This document shows positions 1 through 10,514 of a DNA stretch of 64,000 nt, piece after piece (positions within the stretch are counted from its first letter, which is position 1; each line of letters opens with the position of its first letter). The position numbers and the translations under genes were made by a program. The DNA is taken from contig OX467089.1 of NCBI GenBank assembly GCA_950106755.1, forward strand, positions 1,490,501 to 1,554,500, written 5' to 3'. Source of the stretch: Climacium dendroides (Eukaryota > Streptophyta > Bryopsida > Hypnales > Climaciaceae). A model generated the notes under the pieces. The model did no database searches. It was not told the DNA's origin and saw only the letters and a list, made by a program, of their open reading frames with translations.

Positions 1-56
1 ATGTCAAGCCGTCAAACCGGAACATAGTCATTATGACCACGGCGGAGTCCTGGGAC

Positions 57-64
57 TATTTAAA
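57..64 (+). promoter_or_regulatory. TATA-like box of the CCGGTT-rich element
   Basis: TATTTAAA lies about 220 bases upstream of the start codon chosen at 283. The minus-strand copy has CTATATAAA at the matching place (56651-56643), in similar flanking sequence. Conservation between the two copies is the reason to call it. Confidence 0.5.
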
Positions 65-282
65 GACCAACTCTGTCAGTTTTACCCCTTTCATTTCCTC
101 GCGAGATTGGGCGTTCCTCATGTTGTTTACAACATTTGGTACCCTCGTGTCAGATAGTGTGATTCAGTAGGATTCTAGTGATTCCGGTTGAGATCGGAGA
201 GAGAAGTAAGGAACGGGACGTGCGGCTAGGAGCGGGTGAGGTAGAACCAGTGAGGAAATCCGTGAGAGAGGTGATCCATCCC

Positions 283-1088
283 ATGTCGCTGCTACGTCGA
301 AAGAAAGCGGGGTCGTTAGGATCCGGTCCGGTCGAGATGAAACTCCGGAAGATATTTTCGGCGATTCCCTCAGACGACTAGGAGAAGGACCAACTCATAG
401 AAGACTTAGCTTCTATGGGTTGCCCGGGGTTCATTGAGAAACCTTGGGGATTTCGGAAGGAGAGAATGGTGAAGGAACTCTTGGGCAAATTGTCCAATGA
501 GTTCGATAACACCTTGAGAGGGAATCCGTCCCTTTGGACTGAGGAAGTCTGGAGAGGGGTGTATGATTTCCGGGTAGAGGGTCTTGAAATGGCTGGCCGT
601 AAGGATGAATTCATCCGGGGGAAGTTCCATGGCGTTCCCAATCCTAAAGACGGATATGCAGTGGATGACTACATAAACGACCAAGACCGTCGTCTTCTGG
701 GATTTCTCATTCCGATCCTTCATCCGGAGAAACCGACGAGGGTGACCATCACCTTAGGGAATACCATCTTCGGTTCCCTGAGCGGAATCCGGAACGTGGA
801 TTGGGCGCGGATCCTTTTTGATCTAGTGACCCAGCTCATCGGAAGGATAGGGAAGAGTAGGGCTACACCCATATGCCCGTACTTGTACTACCTGTACCAC
901 AACCATCAACTCCTGGCGGTTGAAGAGGAGAAGGAGTGGAAGGCTCAGGGAGCTCTCTTGAAGTATAGCGAATCGGAAGAAGACGATGAAGCGGAATCAG
1001 TTCCGGACTCGAATCCATAAACGGAAGAGGATGAGGAGGAGATAATGCCGCCGATCAAGCGACAGAAGACAACTCCTCCCCCCATGGG
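283..1088 (+). pseudogene. Unknown protein of the CCGGTT-rich element, truncated
   Basis: I do not recognise the family. The frame begins with ATG at 283 (protein MSLLRRKK...) and has an in-frame TAG at 379-381. It then reads on through a conserved block of about 200 residues, including NEFDNTLRGNP, NPKDGYAV and HPEKPTRVTITLGNTIFG. A Glu/Asp-rich tail follows, interrupted by a TAA at 1018. The copy at 13341-11824 on the minus strand aligns from the first methionine onward and has its own stops. The start at 283 is chosen because that copy has the matching methionine (MSRLNRKR...). The frame is cut at 1088 by the retrotransposon. GC content is higher than in the flanking LTR. A gag-like or structural role for a non-autonomous element is possible but unproven. 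Confidence 0.6.
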
Positions 1089-2347
1089 TGTAAGTGCCCA
1101 TTTGGTCACTCATGATTCGAAATTGGTTTTTTTGGATTTTATAAAGTTTTGAGTATAGTTTTATATACCAAAAGCCCCAAAAAGAGTGAATAACCAAAAC
1201 GGAGATGTCACATACCAATATGACCATTGGTCCTAATTGAGGCATTTCTTGTTATTTGTAACCAAATCCTGCATGTAGATATGGTAGAAACCCAAAAATT
1301 GTACAAAATAACCATGTTTAGTAGAAATTGCCCAACTTGTCTAAACTTGTCTAAACTTGCCTTTTAGTGACAGATCCTAACCAAATTGGTTCAAGGGAAC
1401 TATGTAAAAACCTTAGTATAGATTCCCAAAGAGAGGTTTCAGTTTTCCCATTCCATTGGCAAAATAGTAGAAACTCCAATTGTTAGCCTACAGGTGAGGA
1501 AAACTCAAGACGAATCATAGGAGGGCATCTACAACTTAAGTACGGTAGTTCAAAGTAGAAATCATGCCAGGAGTCCAACAGATCAATCGGCTCACCAAGA
1601 TTCCCTTTTATTTGGAAGATTCCTTTTTTATCGGAAGTTAAAGGAGATAGCAAGATTTGATTCTCCCTCCTTAGATGTGCAAAACGGGAATATGAGTTTG
1701 CACATCCCTTGTGGAACTCCATGAGAGGTTTCATGAAAATTCTCGGTTTTTTCTGATCTTCAAAAGATCTTTTTCCAGGTAGTCAACCGTTGAAAGTAAT
1801 GATGGGAAATTCCTAGAAATTACCCAGGCAGCGGTAAAATCTCACTAAAAATTAGGGTAGCTTCTTTTATGTTAATAACAAGCTCCAATAAATTTCATGG
1901 CATTCCGATAGTCAAAAGATGCAAAACCATCAAGATCCTCCAAAATTGGCAAATTTAAAAATTAATCGTGGAGTTGACCGGTGTACGGGGAGCATATGAA
2001 ATCGGATTAAGGTCAAAGCGGGGTCCTTTCTTACTCCCTTACACCTACTAAAGAGCCTAGGCTAGTTACTTTTCTTAGAAAAGTTGATCTCCAAAAGTTG
2101 GATTTTTATCCAATTTTGGTCTTCCAAATCTTTGTGATTTTGACGTAGGAAAAAGGGGAGGGGATTCTTTAAGACTAAAAATGACCTTCTGAAGCCAATG
2201 GCGCAATCCGTTTGTGATTTGGAGCATTTCTCCAAAAGTTAGGAATTTGGACCAGCATAGAAGTGAAAATTAGACAAATTAGATGAAAATCTTAATTAAT
2301 AAGATTACCTTGTAGGAAAAGAGAGGAGGGGGGTGCCCTTGGGAGAG

Positions 2348-2355
2348 TATATAAG
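2348..2355 (+). promoter_or_regulatory. TATA box in the long LTR
   Basis: TATATAAG lies in a context typical of an LTR U3/R border, with a pyrimidine-rich stretch just downstream at about 2365-2375. If it is used, transcripts would start near 2375 and the region to 4736 would be R plus U5. Confidence 0.5.
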
Positions 2356-2810
2356 GGCACCCATTCTCCTCTCAAAACACCCCTTAAGTTCATTTTGAAC
2401 CGCCTTGTTTTCATTTGGGTCCATTTAGTTGGATTTTGGCCATTTAGGCCACGTTGCCAAATTTTTCTTGTTTTTGGAGCATTTCAAGCTCCTTTGTTGT
2501 TATTTTTGGAGCTCTCTTGAAGGACTTGGGGTCCCTTCAAGCTTAGCTATCTTCTTGTGACATTTCTTGTGGGTTATTTGAAGTTTGGGTGATGTTTTGT
2601 GGAAGTTCTTGTATTTTGTTGACGTTTTGTAGGTGTTTTGAACTAATTTTGTACTAATCCTAGACTCTCCTTCCCCTATGACTGGCAATGCTGCTTGGGG
2701 AAACTCTCTAGCATCGTTTAAGTTATTTTAGCACTAACATTTGGTAGCTTATTGTTTACTAACAACTCATTTCTCTTGTGGTTGTCCGTATTCTCCTTGT
2801 TTCTTATATC

Positions 2811-3064
2811 ACGGCGAAGCTTTGACTTCGTGTGTTTTAAAGTCGGGAGTTTTGTTTAGGGATTTTGTTAAAACACGGCGGAGCCTTGACTTTGATTAGA
2901 TGAAAGTTATAGAATTTTTAGTGATTTCCCAAGAGACGGCGAAGCTTTGACTTTCATTAGAAGAAAGTTATAGAATTTTTAGTGATTTTTTAAGAGACGG
3001 CGAAGCTTTGACTTCGTGGGATTTGAACTCTTAGTTATTTTCATTTTGACGGCGAAGCTTTGAA
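2811..3064 (+). repeat. Five tandem copies of an ACGGCGAAGCTTTGAC motif
   Basis: The motif ACGGCGAAGCTTTGAC or a close variant starts at 2811, 2875, 2936, 2997 and 3049. Spacings are 64, 61, 61 and 52 bases, separated by AT-rich spacers that are themselves partly repeated. It lies in the presumed U5 part of the long LTR. Confidence 0.75.
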
Positions 3065-4739
3065 CCTCTCCTTTCTTTTGATCATTTCTATGTAGTTAGG
3101 CCTTTTGGCCTTAGTTTGGTCAAGTTGTCATTTTTAATATTAGTCTTTCTTTAGGGCCGAGACCAAGGGTGTAGTCAGGCCGCTAAGAAGAAGGGTCAAT
3201 ACAAATTGAAATTCAAAATCTCATAGTAGAGGTTAAGAGCTTTCCAAAAACATAAAATACAAAGAAATCTAAGCTAAAATGAGTAAGATATAAGCGGATG
3301 AAGTTTCAAACACTAATTAGGACTCAAAACTTCATCCATGCATAACTTCTACTAGAAAAGTCCGATTTGCAAGTTCCACATCAACTTAGAAAGCTAGTTT
3401 TAGCCTCTACAAGGAAAATATATTAGAAGTCTAAAAATAGTAAGATGTCAAAAGTCAGACCGAGAGCTAAGGCATTTGATAAGGAAATTAGAAAATAGAT
3501 TAGAAGGGAAGAAGGATAGATTAGGGAGGTGTGATTAGTAAGGAAGAATGCAAAACAAAGTTCTATCTCACCACTCTTTCAACTCTTCTAGCTTAGACTA
3601 AGTTTGAGTTCAAAAACTCAATAGGAATGATAGTTGTGAATTGAAAACCAAATTGTTAGATTGTTGTAGTTGAAGTTGAAGAAGGAGAAATCTCAAGTAT
3701 CTAGAACAACCAATAGGATTGAGACACGAAGGGTGGACCATGTGAGATGTCGCAAGGTGTCATTAGGCAAGCAAAAAATGGAAAAGTAGTAGTTAGGAGG
3801 TCAAGAGTTTTCTAAGCCAACCATTAGAAAAGTATAGTATAAAATCCCAAATAGAAGAAAGGAGGAATAGTAGCTAGAATAGTTGCAAATTTGTATTAAA
3901 AGTCTACTTTCAAGCGGTGAGCATAAATTACCGAGCAACGGAACCATGGAGGAAAATGGAGATCCTGGAAGACTCATCTACAACGTCCAAGATGACTCAC
4001 AAAGTGAGGTAAGATTCTAAATACCCAAATTACTATCAAATTGCAAAGTAGATGGTTTTAAATACCTTAGCCAAACTAACCTTTCAAGTCAGAATATTAA
4101 AACTAGATTTTCTCTAAGTTTTAGATTCAGATTGTGATACCTTTAGTTTAGAGGTTTCCAAAAATGTCTCACACTTAGAAATCCAACGAAAAATGAGAAA
4201 GATAGAGACGGATGAAGTTTAGAGGTCAAAATGAATGAAAGTTAGATAAATCATCCAAAGTCAACCATATTAGAAAGTCAAATAGTAAATAGAGTTCAGA
4301 GACCAAAAGTCAAATCTCAAGTAAAATTATAAGGTAGATTAGTAGAAATCAATGGATGAAGTTTGATGAACCAATTAGCGGTCAAACTTCATCCTTTCAT
4401 AACTATTGTTAGAAAGCTCGGATGAAGACGAGTTTTATATTTTTAGAAATGGCATAACATGTTCTATTACTTAAAAATGATAAATCTAGACTGAATTCAT
4501 TTTGAATAAAAAACCACATTGGCTTAGTTAGTTGAGATAAAAGGGTAAAACTTATAGTTATTTAGAATTTCTTGTTGTTTTATTTATTTTTCACATGTAG
4601 GAGTTAGAAAAGATCCATTGCTTGGAAGGCACAATGGATTGACGCTAGACACCCTTAGGACAAAACTTACAAAACAATACTAAGAACCTGGTTGTGCAAT
4701 GCTAGTTTACCATGGGTGGGTAAAAAAGTGCTCACATTT

Positions 4740-4757
4740 TGGTGCGTCTGCCAGGAG
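4740..4757 (+). other. Primer binding site of the Ogre-like element
   Basis: TGGTGCGTCTGCCAGGAG starts three bases after the LTR end. It begins with TGG, the complement of a tRNA 3' CCA, and would pair with a tRNA whose acceptor stem ends in CAGACGC plus A. I have not assigned the tRNA. Confidence 0.5.
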
Positions 4758-4883
4758 ACACTAGTTGTTCTTAGTTCACTACCTAAACCTGAGGAGTACA
4801 ATAGATCTTCAACTACATAATATTGTGGGTGTTAAAATTCATCTGGAATTGCTGTCATCTGACTAACGTGTGAGTTTAAAATT

Positions 4884-5906
4884 GTGAAGGATAACCAGTG
4901 GGATTCCGGTTCGGAGTCAGACGATTTGGGGTTGCCAGATCGCCCGGACTTCTCTGGTTATGTTGAGTGGCGGTCCAACTATCGGGGGTTTCCGTTCAAG
5001 CACTACAAGGAAGATGAGGAGGGACACAGTGATGACGAGGACAACAAGGTTCTTCCCTTGAAAGACTTGTTGGAGGGGCCCAAACACTTGAAAATTTCTT
5101 TTGAGTTTTGGTCCCACCTTGCCCGATAGTACTTAGTTGATCCTAATCAACACACTCCTGAGATTGCTCTTGCAATCACTAAGGGCGCCTTTAGTGTGCC
5201 AAGGCACAAAATTAACCAGTATATGTTGTTCTATTGGGAGGTTGTTTTGGCAGTGTGGAATTACGAGAACATATACGTCAAAGAATGTTTTGACGCCAAG
5301 TGCCCAACTCAAACTACAACCAATGTGTTGATTGAATTGCCCTACATCAACATCCGCTACAACGCCCCTGAGCCCTTATTTGATGGTGAACTTTATCGAT
5401 TTGACGCTTCAAACGTTGAGAAACTCCAGTCAGTTGAGAATCCGTACATCCGGCTCCACCACTTTCGCACCTGGCACAATGGAATTAGCCATTTGACGGT
5501 GGATTGCTGCAAGGGCATCTCCACTAAATACATACCAGCCGACATCTCCACGACGGTCCAGCTCCAGTTCATCACCGAGTACCAAGAGGCGTGTGAGTCG
5601 TGCCAAGACGCGGCCGATTACCAAGCGTCCATCTTCACAGCTCCAGACATTTGTCATCTCCATCAGCCAAAGTTCCATCCATTGTTCTACCCGTATCCGA
5701 GTAGGAAGAAACGAAGCCATGATGGTCACATCAAAAACGCCACTTTCTTTACCAACCCAAGTACATGGAATCGACATCTTCCAGACCACAAATACATTGA
5801 AGAAAATCAGAAGCCGTACTTTTTCGAGTATCGCCCTAGTGCAGCTGAGATCTTTAGTACATTGATCTGTGACGATCATATTATAGTGCTAGCTATTGGC
5901 CTATAG
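4884..5906 (+). pseudogene. Extra ORF upstream of gag in the Ogre-like element
   Basis: This is one reading frame of about 340 codons with a single in-frame TAG at 5127-5129; the frame is the same on both sides of the stop. I recognise no domain. The N-terminus is acidic, and a middle section is rich in Tyr, Trp, Cys and His (QYMLFYWEVVLAVWNYEN and a later AADYQASIFTAPDICHLH). Its place between PBS and gag matches ORF1 of Ogre-type elements, whose function is poorly known. The stop could be a decayed CAG. The assignment rests on position and length rather than on recognised motifs. Confidence 0.55.
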
Positions 5907-6027
5907 TTAAAAGCATTAGCTCTAGGTATTTTTACATATTTGGTGTTGTATTGGATTTCTCCCTCTGTCTCTCTCTCTCTATATATGTGGATTGGTATTG
6001 TGGTTATTAGACTTCACCTTGTCCTAA

Positions 6028-7040
6028 ATGCCACCTAAACTTACTAATACTCAGAGGTCAACAAGATCTGCGAAAGCTAGAGCAAGAAGAGCTGGTACTT
6101 CAAGGCGTGAACCACCAGCAGATTTTTTTGAAAAACGAGTCAGTCCTCCTCCACCAACAAGAGGTCGAGAAAGCACACCCGAACTTGTTAAAGGAAGTGA
6201 GACTTCATCCGCTCCTTCGGAAGAAATGGACGGAGAACGGGTCGCTAGACCAGCAATACCACCTGATATCGATGAGATCTTACTAGAGGCATCAGGAGTG
6301 CCCGAGATTGACCCAATGATGTTGCCTAGAGGATTACCCATCAGGGTACCTCAAGGTCTACGGGAAATATCTATTCCCCATCACCTGCCCAAATTCTCAG
6401 GGTCTAAAGACGATGATCCTGCAGCCCATGTGGAACGTTTTGAAGAGGTTTTAATCTCTAGCTTGATTACTGACCCAGGCTATTACTTGATCTGGTTCCC
6501 TACTACTTTAACAGATGTAGCCTACTCTTGGTATCGTTCACATAATGCAGGAACCTTTGTAACATGGAGACAACTGCAAGCAGCCTTCTTACGCTATTTT
6601 CGCCCAGAATTCGGACAACAGCAAGCCATGTCAGCACTTACCAACATACGACAAGGACCCAAAGAAGACATCACCTCCTACATTCGTCGATTCCAAGTGG
6701 TGTGTACTAGGTTTGTCGGAGGACTTCTCAACGACAACACCATTTGGCACTATTTCATATAAGGGATCGATTCTGCATCCACCATTCGAGAAATCTTGGC
6801 GCGAAGACCAATTACCCTTGAAGATGCCATTCAAGCAGCATTGGAAATCAAAATTATCGATAAGGAGAACGAGCGTATGGTAAGAAGAATAGATGATCCA
6901 ATACCCGCTTTTATTCCTATCCATCACCAACATACTAATTCAATATCCTATCATACACAATCCCCAAAGGATCCCCCGCCAATGGCCATTCAAGGGCCGA
7001 TGTTGGCACTAACCGCTCCTGTTGATCAACTTTGTACAGT
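6028..7040 (+). pseudogene. gag: Retrotransposon gag protein, decayed and truncated
   Basis: The frame starts MPPKLTNTQRSTRSAK and has a basic N-terminus. The middle matches the plant Retrotrans_gag domain: a FSGSKDDDPAAHVERFEE region, then SWYRSHNAGTFVTWRQLQ, then FLRYFRPEF, and a DITSYIRRF helix. An in-frame TAA at 6760-6762 interrupts it; after the stop the same frame continues (GIDSASTIREILARR) to about 7040. No zinc knuckle, protease or polymerase follows, so the element is truncated here. Gag would form the virus-like particle in an intact element. The stop is consistent with C-to-T decay of a Gln codon. Confidence 0.85.
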
Positions 7041-7855
7041 CCTCCGACAGCGATGGGGCAGCCGGTGATGACGACGACGACGATGTCGTTCCCATGGATC
7101 GAAGCACCCCTCTAGTGATCCGCTCTCAAAGCATCTGGGGATCATCAGCGGCGTCGGATCAACCACTTGACTCGTCTACCATGCCGTCTCCAGCCTCTAG
7201 GAAGAAGCGAAAGAGGGCAAGATCGCAAGCCGCCGCCGACTATGACGCAGAAATTGCAGAGCTGAAGAGGAGGCGGGAATTGGATCAGATGATGTTTGAC
7301 AGGCAGGCTAGGGAGATGGCGGAGTTGCGACAGTTTATGGTGGCAATGTAACAAAAGAACGACTCCAAATTGGAGGCCATTATCAACAGTCTTGGTGGGG
7401 CCATGCCTCTAGCATCCGTACAACCGTCTCAGGTTGACCAAATGCTTTTGCTGCAGGGAGCGCCAGCAAGACCAACGATGAGTGGATCCTCAAGCTTACC
7501 CTCCACTCCACGATTGACTGGGGTGCCTTCTGTCTCTCTCACTCCTCTTGCAGGTTCCGCAGATCCTCTAGCTCCTCCTCCTACTAAGGATGCCCCTCGA
7601 CCCCTGCACCGCCACCTGATGACGAGGACACGACACGAGTTCCACTTGATGGTGGCAGGTCCTCAAAGACCTTGGAGTCTACCCCGAGGATGCCCGCGGA
7701 TCCTGCCATCGCCATTGATGATGATCGGAGTCATGCATTGGATGGCTAGGATGCACCATCAGGTTGACCACACAATCACTCGATGTCATTTGTATAGAAT
7801 TAGCTCGACTCGAGCTGATTTGTGTCATAGGTTGTACTTAGATAGAGGCCCTTAG
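7041..7855 (+). pseudogene. Unidentified acidic/coiled-coil frame with one stop
   Basis: The frame opens after a possible splice acceptor (TTGTACAG ending at 7040). It encodes an Asp-rich stretch, then a basic KKRKRARSQ segment, then a heptad-like charged helix (AEIAELKRRRELDQ), and reads through an in-frame TAA at 7349-7351. The following Ser/Pro-rich section is probably frameshifted near 7600. It lies between the broken gag and the FCP1-like gene and might be an upstream exon of that gene, but the minus-strand copy of the gene gives no matching exon in the window. I do not recognise the family. Confidence 0.35.
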
Positions 7856-8024
7856 TGTGGGAGACAATACTTTTTGATAGAAAACAATTTTTTGGCTAAT
7901 CCATATCTTCATGTAAGATGATGACTTTTTTGTACTCAATTTTATTAATCAATTATATGGATTTTTCAGTAAAAAGTTTAAGTCTTGTTTGTCTGGCCCT
8001 TCCTGAATTGTAGAACCTCCTCTG
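7856..8024. other. Non-coding gap before the FCP1-like gene
   Basis: An AT-rich stretch without a convincing gene or repeat. It may contain promoter or 5' UTR sequence of the gene that follows. Confidence 0.3.
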
Positions 8025-9203
8025 ATGGCTATCTCAACTGGACCGAATGATCTTCCGAAATCTATTGCTCCTGTACAGCATGTACAATGTCCACCATTTG
8101 GTTGTGGCAGTGTGGAAGCTACAAGTAGAGTTGCATCTGAATCTGAGTCCATGCACTTAGATGATGACGTCTCTATTCCCGACGCTCAACTTCTAGAGAT
8201 TGAAATGCCAGACCCAGTTGGACCGACGTTGTCTTTGCGGGAAAAGGTAACCTCGTGCCCATGCGTCCTTGATCTCTGCGCTAATAGGTACCTCTGTGTT
8301 CATATATAGTCTGCGACAATTGGATTTTGCCTTTTTCCCTGAGTTTCAAAATGTATTAGTGCAACTTAGTAACTGGCTGCACATTTGTCCGTTTGATAGC
8401 AGGGATCGGTTCCCCCATCTGAACGTGGAGATACGTCGAAGGATGTTGAGATTCCATTGACGTCCAGGGTGACCGTCGCCGAGAAGTGGCTGAATGTTGT
8501 CTTGGACTTGAATGGAGTCTTGTGTATCTGTGAAGACGCCAAGTACAAGGGGTGGGCTATACACGTCGGGAATGCAGACCAACCGCACTCCGCCACGATT
8601 CCTGCGATTGTGGGACCGAAGGCGGTCTTCGTCCGCCCGAATTCTGCTCATTTTCTTCGTGAGCTAGGATTGATAGCACACGTTTCTATTTGGAGCTCCA
8701 TGAAGAAGTTTACCGTTCAAAAAATCATCGATTATCTTTTTGTCGGTCTAGATAAGCCTTGCATTATACTTGGGCAGGAGTCTTGCATGACGCTCAAGTG
8801 TGAGGAACAAGGCCGGATAGTCACATTCAGGGAGCCAGGCACCACCAAGGACCTGTTCGTGAAGGACGCGAACACCTTGTTTAATAATTTCAATGGGCAA
8901 TTTCTTCGAGAGAATACTGTCATAGTTGACAATAGTCCTATGAAGCACTTCATGAACAAGTCAGAGAACGTTGTTCTCCCCATCAGTTGGTCTCCCAAGG
9001 GTAACGGCCCCAGGGACTCGTATTTGGATATGGTCCTTTTGCTCTGGCTCAGGCAACTTCACATAGCTCAAGATGAAGGGTTGAAATCATTTTGCAAGAG
9101 TAGTGCGGGGAAAATTGGGCGGAAGATGTTGTATGACGAGAGAAATCGTGGCATGTACAATAGTCTTATGGATGCAGTCAGAGTGTCTTCAGTGTACCGA
9201 TAG
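8025..9203 (+). CDS. FCP1-like (HAD-type CTD phosphatase) protein, copy 1
   Basis: There are two exons, 8025-8246 and 8403-9203, joined in phase 0 across a GT-AG intron. The catalytic start motif LDLNGVLC fits the plant FCP1/NIF-like HAD subfamily, where the second Asp of DxDx is often Asn. The WSSMKK motif II and the VDNSPMKHFMN motif III follow at the usual spacing. Proteins of this fold dephosphorylate Ser or Tyr of protein substrates in the nucleus; the substrate here is unknown. The domain reads open throughout, unlike the copy at 63260-62463, which has a stop. The C-terminus ends at 9203 in both copies, but a conserved extra exon sits 400 bases downstream. It may be functional; no expression evidence is visible. 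Confidence 0.7.
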
Positions 9204-9603
9204 CGCACTGCATTTCATTGTTGTTCATCAACTACGTCGATGCAGTGACTGTGTCATCGTCTAATCGGCGTTATGAGAGGGTAGATTAATTATTGCTTTA
9301 GTTTAGATCGAGTCGTCCTGAATGGCATGTGCATTGTTCTCTGAGTTCCTAGTGAACTTCAGCTCGCCTCGACCTTAATGGCTCGTTCATTTGCATGTAT
9401 GGTTAGTGATATTCGTAATTTCTATAATACAATTTGCTTATGAATACCTTTTTGTATTTTCTTCTTCCTCCAGTTTAGGTTGGGTCGACCTCATTCGATG
9501 GCTAGGACTTCCTAAACTGCATATTTGTTATTGGAGTTTACTTGTAAATGTAATGACAGTTACAGTTTTTGATTAAATTGTTCTAATCTCTTTCTTTTTT
9601 TAG

Positions 9604-9966
9604 AATTTGGGAACGTCGTCCTCTCCTGTTCGTCACACCAGTCTTCCGTGCACTGCATCAGTTGACTCATTCTCCGACTACGGGCAGAATCTAATTCTGA
9701 GTACATGAAACTTCATGTGTTCGGCTGCCACTGCAAATTCGACAATGGACTTCTCCCTAAAGCCCATTGATGATGGGGTGGTGGATAGTCCCCCAGGTTC
9801 AGCTCCACATCGTCCAAAATCATGTTCTCCATCGCCCATGAAGTCTAGCGATGTTTTTGCTACACCGATGTTGTCCTCACCTTGCGATAGAGCAACACAG
9901 CGGAAACTATATAGTGAGGACGTGGGTCCTTCCTTAGATGTTCAAGGAAATAGGAGGGCTTTCTAA
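9604..9966 (+). pseudogene. 3' companion exon of the FCP1-like gene, copy 1
   Basis: This follows a polypyrimidine tract and AG acceptor (ending 9603). It contains the conserved string NSTMDFS.KPI.DGVVDSPP and RATQRKLY, shared with minus-strand copies at 62158-61523 and 61307-60540. A TGA at 9706-9708 replaces the Gly codon of the LSTG.F.CS motif seen in the other copies, and the frame stops early at 9964. Because it sits about 400 bases after the phosphatase stop here and about 300 bases after it in copy 2, it is probably an alternative or final exon of the same gene. It has no recognised domain and looks low-complexity and Ser/Pro rich. Confidence 0.5.
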
Positions 9967-10445
9967 GCTCATGGATTACAAGCAAGTACAACCATAGGCC
10001 GAAGATGACGAAGGCAATCGTGGAGCTCAAGAATAAATGACACGTATAGTACTTGTTCATAGTGTAGAGTCATACATTCATGCTTCATGAAAGCTCAATG
10101 TTCATATTACAAAACAACTTAGCGCTCGAGTGAATCACACTCGTAGCTTTTACAGTGTACGCAGAACAATGTAATGAACTACATTACTGGCCTTTATAGT
10201 TCGTTGCCTGTAATATAGTGTCATTGGCCTTAGCCAAGCATAGTTGGAGATGTATGGAACAACTCATGGTGTACATGTGAAAGGTCAATATGAACGTTTA
10301 CCTTGTGGTTCTAATAATTAGTTCCTACTTGTGTTCATCTGATTTTAATTCTTGTATGATTTGAATATTGTTTGAGGAATTCTCTTCTCCGTTTTTGAAT
10401 GAAATTAGACTTCTGTAACTCTCATTTCGGTGGAATACTCTCATT
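9967..10445. other. Gap with no recognised feature
   Basis: AT-rich sequence between the FCP1-like companion exon and the split ParB-methyltransferase-family exon. I see nothing in it. Confidence 0.4.
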
Positions 10446-10514
10446 TCAATGAATATTACGTTCCATCAGTGGCCCATCAATGGTGATGGACACTTCCGTG
10501 TCTGAGGTGTACTC
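10446..10514 (-). pseudogene. 3' fragment of a split ParB-methyltransferase-family exon (copy C)
   Basis: On the minus strand this encodes EYTSDTEVSITIDGPLMER, then a stop. It matches EYSSKTQGSITIDGPPMEE of the intact exon of copy A (20240-19722). The 5' part of the same exon is at 57320-56940. The break coincides with a near-identical 5-bp flank, TACTC at 10510-10514 and TATTC at 56935-56939. Removing one copy of the duplication restores the frame exactly. Confidence 0.75.

Larger units (their letters stand above)
1..1088 (+). mobile_element. CCGGTT-rich repeat element, 5' part, cut by LTR insertion
   Basis: This is the start of a repeat element whose second copy lies on the minus strand at 56934-56521 plus 13543-10515. 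Shared landmarks are a TATA-like box followed by a short leader, scattered CCGGTT or CCGGAA motifs, and a homologous reading frame. The element continues left of the window. It ends abruptly at 1088 inside the acidic tail of its reading frame, exactly where the retrotransposon LTR begins; the minus-strand copy continues through the equivalent point. No reverse transcriptase or transposase is visible in either copy, so it is probably a non-autonomous element. Confidence 0.6.
1089..4736 (+). mobile_element. Long 5' LTR of an Ogre/Tat-like Ty3/gypsy retrotransposon
   Basis: The left boundary is the point where homology between the two CCGGTT-rich element copies stops, and it begins with TGTAAGTGCC. 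The right boundary is ...GTGCTCACA, followed after three bases by a primer-binding-site-like TGGTGCGTCTG. The 3.65-kb length, lack of coding sequence, internal promoter and extra ORF before gag resemble the Ogre/Tat lineage, which has unusually long LTRs. The 3' LTR is absent from this window, so the boundary cannot be confirmed by LTR comparison. Confidence 0.6.
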
